Assembly (NCBI RefSeq): GCF_022179405.1
Contig: NZ_BPQT01000049.1
Coordinates: 1 to 46,041, forward strand
DNA: 46,041 nucleotides
Direction of reading: 5' to 3'
DNA from: Methylobacterium marchantiae
GTDB taxonomy: Bacteria > Pseudomonadota > Alphaproteobacteria > Rhizobiales > Beijerinckiaceae
Numbering within the stretch: position 1 is the first letter of the stretch; each line of letters starts with the position of its first letter. Below the pieces are notes generated by a model. It was not told the DNA's origin and made no database searches. It saw nothing but the letters and a program-made list of their open reading frames with translations. Positions 1 through 7,912 of this stretch are shown here, piece by piece. The translations under genes were made by a program, and so were the position numbers.

Positions 1-109
1 GCTGCCGGGACAGAAGGCCGGCCGCCTCCGGCTGGCCTGACATCTTCGGGCGGGATGTGACGCACCGATCGTGCGATCACCTCCCGCGCCCGTGCAGCAG
101 GCGCTTGAT

Positions 110-271
110 TCACGCAATCGAACGCCCCGCATTGGGCTGCTCGGTGAGCATCCGAAGGGCTTTTGCGAGGCCGGCCTCGACGTATTTCGCGGCCTGTGGA
201 GAGGTCTGAGTGATGTAGGCCGCGATCTGGTCGAGATCGTCCGCTGCACGTCGAGAGAAAAGCAGCCTCAC
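110..271 (-). pseudogene. Truncated ParE/RelE-like toxin remnant
   Basis: A GTG-initiated 53-residue reading frame begins VRLLFSRRAADDLDQIAAYI, which resembles the N-terminal half of ParE/RelE-superfamily toxins, and continues to a 'TEQPNAGR' stretch like the 'P..GR' turn of ParE. It then stops at TGA, whereas ParE toxins are about 90-100 residues and carry their conserved arginines and last beta strands after this point. No convincing continuation is visible in another frame. It lies 5 bp downstream of the small antitoxin-like gene on the same strand, the usual antitoxin-toxin order. I read it as a decayed toxin, but a sequencing frameshift near position 112 is possible. Confidence 0.5.
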
Positions 272-276
272 TGTCT

Positions 277-522
277 TTACATCGCTGAGCGAGGCCGGTG
301 CCGCTCGAACGCTGCGGCGACGAGCGCGTCTGCTTCCCCTTCGATGACGTCGCCGCGACCGATCTGTGCCAGCCCCTCCAGAACGAATGGCAGATCATCG
401 GGCTCGATGTCGCTTGCGGCATTCCGGCGGGCAGGCATGAGAATCGCGTTTACGACGCTGTCCCGCTCGGCTGGTGGCATCCGACGCATCGCCTCGGCGG
501 CTTGATCTACGATATCGCTCAT
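277..522 (-). CDS. Small antitoxin-like protein (partner of truncated ParE-like toxin)
   Basis: An 81-residue acidic protein, starting MSDIVDQAAEAMRRMPPAER. The ATG is preceded by a GGAGG ribosome-binding site at suitable spacing, so I chose it over upstream starts. There is no enzyme motif; size, charge and position just upstream of a ParE-like fragment suggest the antitoxin of a type II toxin-antitoxin pair. Such antitoxins bind and neutralise the toxin and repress their own promoter. It is transcribed divergently from hpnA across a 293-bp gap. The antitoxin role rests on context; I do not recognise the family from sequence alone. Confidence 0.55.
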   Translation of the reverse strand: MSDIVDQAAEAMRRMPPAERDSVVNAILMPARRNAASDIEPDDLPFVLEGLAQIGRGDVIEGEADALVAAAFERHRPRSAM

Positions 523-815
523 CGATGGGCCTCCACGCGGTATCCTACCATAGTTCGAATTTTGCGACCCACTGCCACGGTAGGCGCGGCGGCTGAAACC
601 GAGCGAGCGTTCCAGATTTCCGGCGCGAGCGGGGATCGGGTCCGGCCTCCGACACGATCGAGAATGCCCGATATCGCTTGTGTTGTGGCGCACGACCATT
701 CCTGGGTGTGGCTCCCCTGCGCTTGTCCGGCGCCGGTATCGATGACAAAAGCGCGCTTCTGAGGTCGGGCCGTTACGGTCCGATTCCCGTTCGATCCCCT
801 GACCCTACGAGAGAA

Positions 816-1856
816 ATGACAGAGGCGACCCCTTCCGGCAGGTTCGACGAGAGCCGTTTCGATGCCGGCCCGGTCCTCATCACCGGTGCGAGTGGTTTTC
901 TCGGTGCCGCTCTCGTGGACGTGTTCCGCAAGGCGGGCTTTTCCGTGCGGATCATGGTGCGGGCCTCGTCCCCGCGCACCAACCTCGTCTGGACCGACGT
1001 GGAGATCGTCGAGGGCGACATGCGCGACCGTGCATCGGTCGCCGCCGCGCTCGCCGGACAGCGCTACCTCGTCCATGCCGCCGCCGATTACCGGCTCTGG
1101 GCGCCGGACCCGGAGGAGATCGTCCGCACCAACCGCGACGGCGCCGTCATCCTCATGGAGGAAGCCCTGCGCGCCGGGATCGAGCGCATCGTCTATACGT
1201 CGAGCGTCGCCACCATCAAGCCGCATGACGACGGCACGCCCGCCGACGAGACCCGGCCCCTGACCCCCGGCACGGCCATCGGCGCCTACAAGCGCAGCAA
1301 GGTCGTGTCCGAGCGCGTGGTCGAGGAGATGGCGGCACGCAACGGCCTGCCCGTCGTCATCGTCAACCCGTCGACGCCCATCGGCCCCCGCGACGTCAAG
1401 CCGACGCCCACCGGCCGCATCATCGTGGAAGCGGCGCTCGGACGGATGCCGGCCTTCGTAGATACCGGCCTCAACCTCGCCCATGTGGACGACGTCGCAC
1501 ACGGCCATCTCCTGGCCCTGCGCCATGGGCGGACCGGCGAGCGCTACATCCTCGGCGGCGAGAACGTGCTCCTGTCGCAGATGCTCGCCGACATCGCCGG
1601 CATGGTCGGGCGCAAGCCGCCGACGATCAACCTGCCGCGCGCCGTGGTCTATCCGATCGCGTTCGTCTCCGAGCAGATGGCCCGGTTCACCGGCAAGGCA
1701 CCGTTCGCGACCATCGACGGGATCAAGATGTCGCGCTACCGCATGTTCTTCACCGATGCCAAGGCACGGGCCGAACTCGGTTACACCGCGAGGCCCTATC
1801 GCGAGGGCCTGTCGGACGCCCTCGCGTGGTTCCGCCAGTCGGGATACGTGAAGTGA
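816..1856 (+). CDS. hpnA: Hopanoid-associated sugar epimerase/dehydratase HpnA
   Basis: A 346-residue NAD(P)-dependent extended short-chain dehydrogenase/reductase. The nucleotide-binding glycine motif TGASGFLG sits at residues 24-31, and the catalytic YxxxK is visible as YKRSK near residue 158. HpnA is the standard first gene of alphaproteobacterial hopanoid clusters; its exact substrate is not settled, but a nucleotide-sugar or side-chain role is assumed. The ATG at 816 follows a purine-rich CGAGAG site; longer frames upstream have no ribosome-binding site. Its stop overlaps the hpnC start by 4 bp, so it heads the operon hpnA-C-D-E-shc-hpnG. Confidence 0.93.
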   Translation: MTEATPSGRFDESRFDAGPVLITGASGFLGAALVDVFRKAGFSVRIMVRASSPRTNLVWTDVEIVEGDMRDRASVAAALAGQRYLVHAAADYRLWAPDPEEIVRTNRDGAVILMEEALRAGIERIVYTSSVATIKPHDDGTPADETRPLTPGTAIGAYKRSKVVSERVVEEMAARNGLPVVIVNPSTPIGPRDVKPTPTGRIIVEAALGRMPAFVDTGLNLAHVDDVAHGHLLALRHGRTGERYILGGENVLLSQMLADIAGMVGRKPPTINLPRAVVYPIAFVSEQMARFTGKAPFATIDGIKMSRYRMFFTDAKARAELGYTARPYREGLSDALAWFRQSGYVK

Positions 1857-2767
1857 GCGCCACCCTCGACAACGCGACGGATGCGCGTTCGGGCAAGGGG
1901 CACAAGGACGAGAACTTTCCCGTCGCCTCCCACCTGATCCACCCGAAGAATCGCGGCGCCATCCTGGCGTTCTACGATTTCGTGCGGGCGGGCGACGATG
2001 TCGCCGATCATGCCGAGCTGCCGCCCGAGCGCAAGATCGCGCTCCTGGATCGGCTCGCCGATGCCCTCACGGGCAAGGGGCCGTCCGACCCGGAGGCCGA
2101 GCCGCTGAAGCGCGAACTCGCCACGCGCGGCCTGCCGCCGACCCACGCCCTCGAACTCCTCGACGCCTTCCGTCTCGATGCCGTGAAGAACCGCTACGAG
2201 GACTGGGACGACCTCATCGCCTATTGCCGGCTCTCGGCCATGCCGGTCGGGCGCTACGTCCTCGACGTCCATGGCGAGAACCCTGCCGTGGTCTGGGGAC
2301 CGTCGGACGCGATCTGCGCCGCGCTCCAGATCATCAACCACCTGCAGGATTGCGCGAAGGATTACCGCCGCAACGACCGCGTCTACCTGCCCAGGGACGT
2401 GCTCGACCGCCACGGCGTCACCGTGGAGGCGCTGGCCGCCGACAGGGCGTCCCCTGCCCTGCGCGCCGTCATCCGCGAACTCGCCGAGCGGACGATGGTG
2501 CTTCTCGACGAGGGCGCGATCCTGCCCGACCTGATCGACGACCTGCGCCTCAGCCTCGAGATCGCGGCGATCCACCGGCTCGCCGTGGTGCTCACCAAGG
2601 GGCTGCTCACCCGCGACCCGCTCTCCGAGAAGGTCCATCACGGCAAGGCGGGGTTCGCCCTGACGGCGCTTGGCGGGATCGCCGCGACGCTGGCGCGGCG
2701 CCCGCTCCGCTCGCGCATTCTCCGCCGTCAGGCCATGCGCGTCGCGAGCCACGGAGCCCGGCCATGA
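1853..2767 (+). CDS. hpnC: Hydroxysqualene synthase HpnC
   Basis: A 304-residue member of the squalene/phytoene synthase family. Together HpnC, HpnD and HpnE replace the single squalene synthase of eukaryotes: HpnD makes presqualene diphosphate, HpnC converts it to hydroxysqualene and HpnE reduces that to squalene. Both aspartate-rich prenyl-diphosphate regions are present: FVRAGDDVADH near residue 44 and NHLQDCAKDYRRND near residue 163. The GTG start overlaps the hpnA stop (GTGA), and the end overlaps the hpnD start (ATGA), indicating translational coupling. An upstream in-frame start at 1826 would lie inside hpnA and has no good ribosome-binding site. Confidence 0.94.
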   Translation: MSATLDNATDARSGKGHKDENFPVASHLIHPKNRGAILAFYDFVRAGDDVADHAELPPERKIALLDRLADALTGKGPSDPEAEPLKRELATRGLPPTHALELLDAFRLDAVKNRYEDWDDLIAYCRLSAMPVGRYVLDVHGENPAVVWGPSDAICAALQIINHLQDCAKDYRRNDRVYLPRDVLDRHGVTVEALAADRASPALRAVIRELAERTMVLLDEGAILPDLIDDLRLSLEIAAIHRLAVVLTKGLLTRDPLSEKVHHGKAGFALTALGGIAATLARRPLRSRILRRQAMRVASHGARP

Positions 2768-3618
2768 GCGCCACCGCATCGCCCGCTCCCGCGACCGCGG
2801 AGACGCGGGAAGCCGCCCTGCCTGCCGCCGGCTCCTCGTTCTACACCGCCATGCGGCTGCTGCCGAAGGATCGCCGCGAGGCGATGTACGCGGTCTACGC
2901 CTTCTGCCGCTCCGTCGACGACGTCGCCGACGATGGCGGACCGGCGCCGGTCCGCGCGGCCGAACTCGACCGCTGGCGCGCCGATATCGACGCCCTCTAT
3001 GCCGGCAACCCGGCCCCGCGCGTGCGCGACCTCGTGGTGCCCATCCGGCGCTACGGCCTGCTGCGCGAGGATTTCCAGGCGGTCATCGACGGCATGGCGA
3101 TGGATGCGTTCGAGGACATCGTCGCCCCCGACGAGGCCACCCTCGATCTCTATTGCGACCGGGTCGCCAGTGCGGTCGGGCGGCTGTCCGTGCGCATCTT
3201 CGGCCTGCCCGAGGCCGACGGCATCCGCCTCGCCCATCACGAGGGCCGCGCGCTGCAGCTCACCAACATCCTGCGCGACATCGACGAGGATGCCGAGCGC
3301 GGCCGCCTCTATCTCCCACGTGAGAAGCTCGCCGCCATCGGCCTCGCCGACCCGACGCCGCAGAGCGCCATCGCCCATCCCCGTATCGGCGAGGTCTGCC
3401 TCGCCGTGGCGAAGGAAGCGCAGGACCATTATTCCGAGACCTGGGCGATCATCGATCGCAGCCCGCGCAGGGAGACCAAGGCCCCTCGCCTGATGGCGGC
3501 GGCCTACCGGCTCTATCTCGACGCGGTGCTGAAGCGCGGCTGGGCCATGCCCCGCGCCCGGGTGAAGCCCTCGAAACTCGCCCTCCTCGGCGTCGCCCTG
3601 CGCCACGGGATCCTGTGA
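2764..3618 (+). CDS. hpnD: Presqualene diphosphate synthase HpnD
   Basis: A 284-residue squalene/phytoene synthase-family protein that condenses two farnesyl diphosphates to presqualene diphosphate, the first committed step of hopanoid synthesis. The first Asp-rich motif appears as FCRSVDDVADD near residues 44-54, and the second as NILRDIDEDAERGRLYLP near residue 170; both ligate magnesium and the diphosphate. An N-terminal 20-residue Ala/Pro/Thr-rich segment looks disordered. It starts in a 4-bp overlap with hpnC and its TGA overlaps the hpnE ATG. Its match is stronger to HpnD than to phytoene synthase, and the neighbours decide the matter. Confidence 0.95.
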   Translation: MSATASPAPATAETREAALPAAGSSFYTAMRLLPKDRREAMYAVYAFCRSVDDVADDGGPAPVRAAELDRWRADIDALYAGNPAPRVRDLVVPIRRYGLLREDFQAVIDGMAMDAFEDIVAPDEATLDLYCDRVASAVGRLSVRIFGLPEADGIRLAHHEGRALQLTNILRDIDEDAERGRLYLPREKLAAIGLADPTPQSAIAHPRIGEVCLAVAKEAQDHYSETWAIIDRSPRRETKAPRLMAAAYRLYLDAVLKRGWAMPRARVKPSKLALLGVALRHGIL

Positions 3619-4934
3619 TGACGGGAACGCAGACCGGAACGGTCCACGTCGTCGGTGCAGGCCTCGCGGGCCTGTCGGCCGCCGTGTCGATGGCCGAGCG
3701 CGGCCATCGCGTCATCGTGCACGAGGCCGCCAAGCAGGCGGGCGGGCGCTGCCGTTCGTATTTCGATGCGACGCTCGGCCTGACCATCGACAACGGCAAT
3801 CACCTGCTGCTGTCCGGCAACCGCTCGGCACTCGATTTCCTCAAGCTGGTCGATGCGCCCTCGGACGCTCTGACCGGGCCGGAGGAAGCCGAATTCCCCT
3901 TCGCCGACCTGAAGACCGGCGAGCGCTGGACCCTGCGGCCGAATGCCGGCCGGGTGCCGTGGTGGGTGCTCCAGGCCTCGCGCCGCGTGCCCGGCAGCCG
4001 GGCCATGGATTACCTCGCGCCCCTGAGCATCCTGCGAGCCGCGTCCGGCAAGGCGCCGGGCCGCGGCGGCACGATCGGCGAGCGCATGGAATGCTCCGGG
4101 CCGCTCTACGAGCGTCTCTGGCATCCGGTGCTTCTCGCCGCGCTCAACACCGACCCGCAGGAGAGCGATGTCGGGCTCGCCGCCACCATCCTGCGCGAGA
4201 CGCTGGGCGCGGGCGGCGCCGCCTGCCGTCCGCTGATCGCCGTGGGCGGTCTCTCCGCGGCCTTCGTCGATCCGGCCCTCGCCTATCTCGAGAAGCGCGG
4301 GGCCGAACTGCGCTTCGGCCGTCGCCTGCGCGGTCTCGGTGCCGGCGAGGGACGTGTCGACACCCTGCTCTTCAGCGACGAATCGGTCACGCTCGGCCCG
4401 GACGATTCGGTGGTGCTGGCGCTGCCGCCCTGGGTCGCCGCCGACCTGATCCCCGGTCTCTCCGCGCCGAAATCCTACCGCTCCATCGTCAACGCCCATT
4501 TCGCGGTTCTTCCTCCACAGGGCTCGCCGTTACTTCTGGGCGTGGTGAACGGCCTGACGGAATGGCTGTTCGCCTATCCCGATCGACTGTCGGTGACCAT
4601 CAGCGGTGCGGATCGCCTGCTCGATGTGTCGCGCGAAGACTTGGCCAGGCAGATCTGGGCCGAGCTCTCGACTTTGACCGGACTTGCACCGGAACTGCCA
4701 AGCTGGCAGATCGTCAAGGAGAAGCGGGCGACCTTTGCGGCGACGCCCGAAGAGGCCGCACGACGCGCGAGCGCCGTGACGGCCCACGACAATCTCGTCC
4801 TGGCAGGCGACTGGACCGCGACCGGCCTGCCATCGACGATCGAGGGAGCGATCCGTTCGGGAACGACGGCCGCGCAAGCGCTCCTCAGGGGCGCGCCTGC
4901 GCGCCGTGAAGCTGTGGCGCGCGGCGCGGCGTGA
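3618..4934 (+). CDS. hpnE: Hydroxysqualene dehydroxylase HpnE
   Basis: A 438-residue FAD-dependent amine oxidase/phytoene desaturase-like protein that reduces hydroxysqualene to squalene. The N-terminal Rossmann dinucleotide motif VVGAGLAGLSAA is at residues 11-22, followed by HEAAKQAGGRCRS, the typical second FAD contact. A C-terminal FAD motif, LAGDWTATGLPSTIEGA, lies near residue 400. I place the start at the ATG that overlaps the hpnD TGA; a GTG 3 bp earlier is also possible. It ends 14 bp before the start of shc. A normal, full-length member of the family. Confidence 0.94.
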   Translation: MTGTQTGTVHVVGAGLAGLSAAVSMAERGHRVIVHEAAKQAGGRCRSYFDATLGLTIDNGNHLLLSGNRSALDFLKLVDAPSDALTGPEEAEFPFADLKTGERWTLRPNAGRVPWWVLQASRRVPGSRAMDYLAPLSILRAASGKAPGRGGTIGERMECSGPLYERLWHPVLLAALNTDPQESDVGLAATILRETLGAGGAACRPLIAVGGLSAAFVDPALAYLEKRGAELRFGRRLRGLGAGEGRVDTLLFSDESVTLGPDDSVVLALPPWVAADLIPGLSAPKSYRSIVNAHFAVLPPQGSPLLLGVVNGLTEWLFAYPDRLSVTISGADRLLDVSREDLARQIWAELSTLTGLAPELPSWQIVKEKRATFAATPEEAARRASAVTAHDNLVLAGDWTATGLPSTIEGAIRSGTTAAQALLRGAPARREAVARGAA

Positions 4935-4948
4935 GGAAGGGGCCGTGT

Positions 4949-6970
4949 ATGGCGGCGCTCGAGGCGAGGACGATGCGAGAGGCATTCAAGAAGGTCGAGA
5001 CGCTACAGCGTCCCAAGACCCAGGAAATCTCCCTGGACGACGTCGAGCATGGGGTGATGCGGGCGACGCAGGCCCTGACCAACCTCGTCCATGCGGACGG
5101 GCATCTCTGCTTCGAGCTCGAAGCGGATGCGACGATCCCCTCCGAATACATCATGTTCCACCAGTTCCGGGCGACGACCATCCCGCCCGACCTGATGGCC
5201 AAGATCGGCAACTACCTGCGCCGCACGCAGGGCAAACATGGCGGCTGGGCCCTCGTCCATGACGGCCCGTTCGACATGAGCGCCAGCGTGAAGGCCTATT
5301 ACGCGCTGAAATTCGTCGGCGATTCGATCGAGGCCCCGCATATGCGGCGCGCCCGCGAGGCCATCCTGTCGCGCGGCGGCGCCGCCAATTCCAACGTGTT
5401 CACGCGGTTCCTGCTGGCCCTGTTCGGCGAGGTGCCGTGGCGCGCCGTGCCGGTGATGCCCGTCGAGATCATGCACCTGCCGAAGTGGTTTCCCTTTCAC
5501 CTCGACAAGATCTCCTACTGGGCGCGCTGCGTGATCGTGCCCCTGCTGGTGCTGCAGGCCAAGAAGCCGCTCGCCAAGAACCCGCTCGGGCTCGGCGTCG
5601 CCGAATTGTTCGTGACGCCCCCCGACCACGTCCGGTCCTGGCCCGGCAGCCCGCACGCGACCTGGCCCTGGACGCCGATCTTCGGCGCCATCGACCGGTT
5701 GCTGCAGGTCACGCAGGATTATTTCCCGAAGAAGCGCCGCCAGCGCGGCATCGACAAGGCCGTGGCCTGGACGAGCGAGCGCCTCAACGGCGAGGACGGC
5801 CTCGGCGCGATCTTCCCGGCCATGGTCAACACCGTGCTGATGTACGAGGTGCTGGGCTATCCCGCCGATCACCCGCAGGTGCGGATCGCCTGCGAGGCCG
5901 TCGAGAAGCTCGTGGTGGTCAAGGAGCACGAGGCCTACGTCCAGCCCTGCCTCTCGCCGGTCTGGGACACGGCACTCGCCGGCCATGCCCTGCTCGAAGC
6001 TGGCGGACCCGATGCCGAGCATCAGGCCCGGCGCGGCCTCGACTGGCTGCGTCCGCTCCAGGTGCTCGACATCAAGGGCGACTGGGCGGCCGGCCGTCCC
6101 AATGTCCGTCCCGGCGGCTGGGCGTTCCAATACGCCAATCCGCACTTCCCCGACCTCGACGACACCGCCGTCGTGGTGATGGCCATGGACCGGGCGACGC
6201 GACAGCACGGGCTCGTCGCCGACGTGCCCGACTACGCCGTCTCCATCGCCCGCGCCCGCGAATGGGTCGAGGGCCTGCAATCGAGCGATGGCGGCTGGGC
6301 GGCCTTCGACGCCGACAACAACCATCATTACCTCAACAACATCCCGTTCTCGGATCACGGCGCCCTGCTCGATCCGCCCACCGCCGACGTCACCGCCCGC
6401 GTCGTCTCGATGCTGTCGCAGCTCGGCGAGACCCGCGAGACCTCCAAGGCCCTCGATCGCGGCGTGACATACCTCCTCGACGACCAGGAGGAGGACGGCT
6501 CCTGGTACGGCCGCTGGGGCATGAACTTCATCTACGGTACCTGGTCGGTCCTGTGCGCGCTGAACGCCGCCGGCGTCGATCCGGCCTCGCCGGAAATCCG
6601 CAGATCGGTGGCCTGGCTCATCCGCATCCAGAACCCGGATGGCGGCTGGGGCGAGGACGCCTCGTCCTACAAGATCGATCCGGCCTTCGAGCCCGGCTAC
6701 TCCACCGCGTCCCAGACCGCCTGGGCGCTCCTCGCCCTGATGGCGGCGGGCGAGGCGGACGATCCGGCGGTGACGCGGGGCATCAACTACCTGACGCGGA
6801 CGCAAGGCGCCGACGGATTCTGGTCCGAGGAGCGCTACACGGCGACCGGGTTCCCGCGGGTGTTCTACCTGCGCTACCACGGCTACCCGAAGTTCTTCCC
6901 GCTCTGGGCCATGGCCCGGTATCGCAACCTCAAGCGCAGCAACACGCGGTCCGTCGCCTACGGGATGTAG
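4949..6970 (+). CDS. shc: Squalene-hopene cyclase
   Basis: A 673-residue monotopic membrane enzyme that cyclises squalene to hopene and hopanol, the pentacyclic core of all hopanoids. The catalytic acid motif DXDD is present as DLDDTAV at residues 402-405, and several QW-type repeats are visible, for example SSDGGWAAF, EEDGSWYGRWG, NPDGGWGED and GADGFWSEE. Length agrees with bacterial cyclases (about 630-680). The ATG at 4949 has a strong GAGGAAGGGG site 6 bp upstream; a GTG at 4931 overlapping the hpnE stop is the alternative. In operon nomenclature this gene is also called hpnF. Confidence 0.96.
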   Translation: MAALEARTMREAFKKVETLQRPKTQEISLDDVEHGVMRATQALTNLVHADGHLCFELEADATIPSEYIMFHQFRATTIPPDLMAKIGNYLRRTQGKHGGWALVHDGPFDMSASVKAYYALKFVGDSIEAPHMRRAREAILSRGGAANSNVFTRFLLALFGEVPWRAVPVMPVEIMHLPKWFPFHLDKISYWARCVIVPLLVLQAKKPLAKNPLGLGVAELFVTPPDHVRSWPGSPHATWPWTPIFGAIDRLLQVTQDYFPKKRRQRGIDKAVAWTSERLNGEDGLGAIFPAMVNTVLMYEVLGYPADHPQVRIACEAVEKLVVVKEHEAYVQPCLSPVWDTALAGHALLEAGGPDAEHQARRGLDWLRPLQVLDIKGDWAAGRPNVRPGGWAFQYANPHFPDLDDTAVVVMAMDRATRQHGLVADVPDYAVSIARAREWVEGLQSSDGGWAAFDADNNHHYLNNIPFSDHGALLDPPTADVTARVVSMLSQLGETRETSKALDRGVTYLLDDQEEDGSWYGRWGMNFIYGTWSVLCALNAAGVDPASPEIRRSVAWLIRIQNPDGGWGEDASSYKIDPAFEPGYSTASQTAWALLALMAAGEADDPAVTRGINYLTRTQGADGFWSEERYTATGFPRVFYLRYHGYPKFFPLWAMARYRNLKRSNTRSVAYGM

Positions 6971-6986
6971 GCCCTTTCGGAACCTT

Positions 6987-7114
6987 CCCTTCTCCCCTCT
7001 GCGGGAGAAGGTGGCCCGCGCAGCGGGTCGGATGAGGGGAGCGCCATCTCCGGACAGGTCGCCCCCTCTCCCGCCTGCGCAGCAGGCACCCTCCCCCGCA
7101 GAGGGGGGAGGAAT
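6987..7114. repeat. Head-to-head pair of GC-rich intergenic repeat units
   Basis: Between shc and hpnG lie two copies of one intergenic element in opposite orientation. Unit A (6987-7040) reads CCCTTCTCCCCTCTGCGGGA then AGAAGGTGGC...GATGAGGGG. Unit B (7061-7114) is its inverted, diverged copy. Each unit is itself partly palindromic (CCCTCTGCGGG...; GCCCGCGCAGCGGG). Elements of this look are widespread between genes in Hyphomicrobiales. The pair could fold into one large hairpin in the shc-hpnG mRNA. Confidence 0.7.
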
Positions 7115-7134
7115 TTCGCGTTCCGGATTTTCCC

Positions 7135-7815
7135 ATGCTCCCCATCCTCGCCGTCACCGGCCTCTCCAAGGAGGCGCGGCTCGCTACCGGTCCCGGAATC
7201 GAGGCCGTGGGGGCCGGCGGGTCGCCCGAGCGCCTGCGCACGCTCCTCGCCGCCCGCACCGAGCCCGGATGCCGGGCGGTGGTGAGCTTCGGCATCGCGG
7301 GAGGGCTCGATCCGGCCCTCGCTCCCGGTGACATCGTCATCGCCACCGGCATCGTCAGCGATGCGGGCCGCCGCGAGACTGATTTCGGCTACCGCGCGGC
7401 GCTCCTCGCCGCCCTGTCTCGGGCCGGTGTGAGGGCGCTGGGCGCTGACCTCGCCGGGGTCGACGCCGCCGTGATGAGCGTCGAGGCGAAGGCAGGGCTT
7501 CGTGCGCGCACCGGCGCGGCGGCGGTCGATATGGAATCCCATGTCGCCGCGGATTTCGCCGATCGTCACGGGCTTCCGTTCGCGGCGATCCGGGTGGTGT
7601 GCGACCCGGCCGGTCGCGCCCTGCCCGCCTTCGTCGCGACGGCGCTGAAACCGAACGGCGATCCCGACATCCTCGCCGTTCTGGCGGCGCTCGCCCGGCG
7701 CCCCGCGCATCTGCCGGCGCTGATCCGCCTCGCCCGCGATTCGGGCCGGGCCTTCGGGGCGCTCTCGCGGTCTCGCGCCGCCTTCGGCCCTAGCCTGGGG
7801 CTACCCGACGCCTGA
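7135..7815 (+). CDS. hpnG: Hopanoid nucleoside phosphorylase HpnG
   Basis: A 226-residue member of the purine nucleoside phosphorylase/MTA-SAH nucleosidase fold. In the hopanoid pathway HpnG removes adenine from adenosylhopane, giving the (phospho)ribosyl-hopane that leads to bacteriohopanetetrol. Family motifs are the Gly-rich FGIAGGLDPALAPGD near residue 45 and the base-binding VDMESHVAADFA near residue 132. It lies 164 bp downstream of shc, separated by the inverted repeat pair, and faces hpnH across a strong terminator. A weak CGGA site precedes the ATG. Confidence 0.93.
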   Translation: MLPILAVTGLSKEARLATGPGIEAVGAGGSPERLRTLLAARTEPGCRAVVSFGIAGGLDPALAPGDIVIATGIVSDAGRRETDFGYRAALLAALSRAGVRALGADLAGVDAAVMSVEAKAGLRARTGAAAVDMESHVAADFADRHGLPFAAIRVVCDPAGRALPAFVATALKPNGDPDILAVLAALARRPAHLPALIRLARDSGRAFGALSRSRAAFGPSLGLPDA

Positions 7816-7840
7816 CGGGCCCGAGCTTCGCCCGAGCGGA

Positions 7841-7886
7841 AAACGAGAAGCCCCGCGATGCATCGGCATCGCGGGGCTTCTCGTTT
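7841..7886. terminator. Bidirectional intrinsic terminator between hpnG and hpnH
   Basis: A perfect 21-bp inverted repeat (7841-7861 and 7866-7886) with a 4-base ATCG loop. The stem core is GAGAAGCCCCGCGATGC and the outer AAAC/GTTT provides U-rich ends on both strands. It sits between two convergent genes, so it should stop transcription from both sides. Confidence 0.9.
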
Positions 7887-7912
7887 CGATAAACCGTGTC
7901 GTGTGAAGTGGG

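Noticed and set aside
5003-6880. 625-codon open frame on the minus strand across shc
   Set aside because: Arg/Gly/His/Asp-rich translation without a family match or ribosome-binding site; it is antisense to an unmistakable squalene-hopene cyclase and results from high GC.
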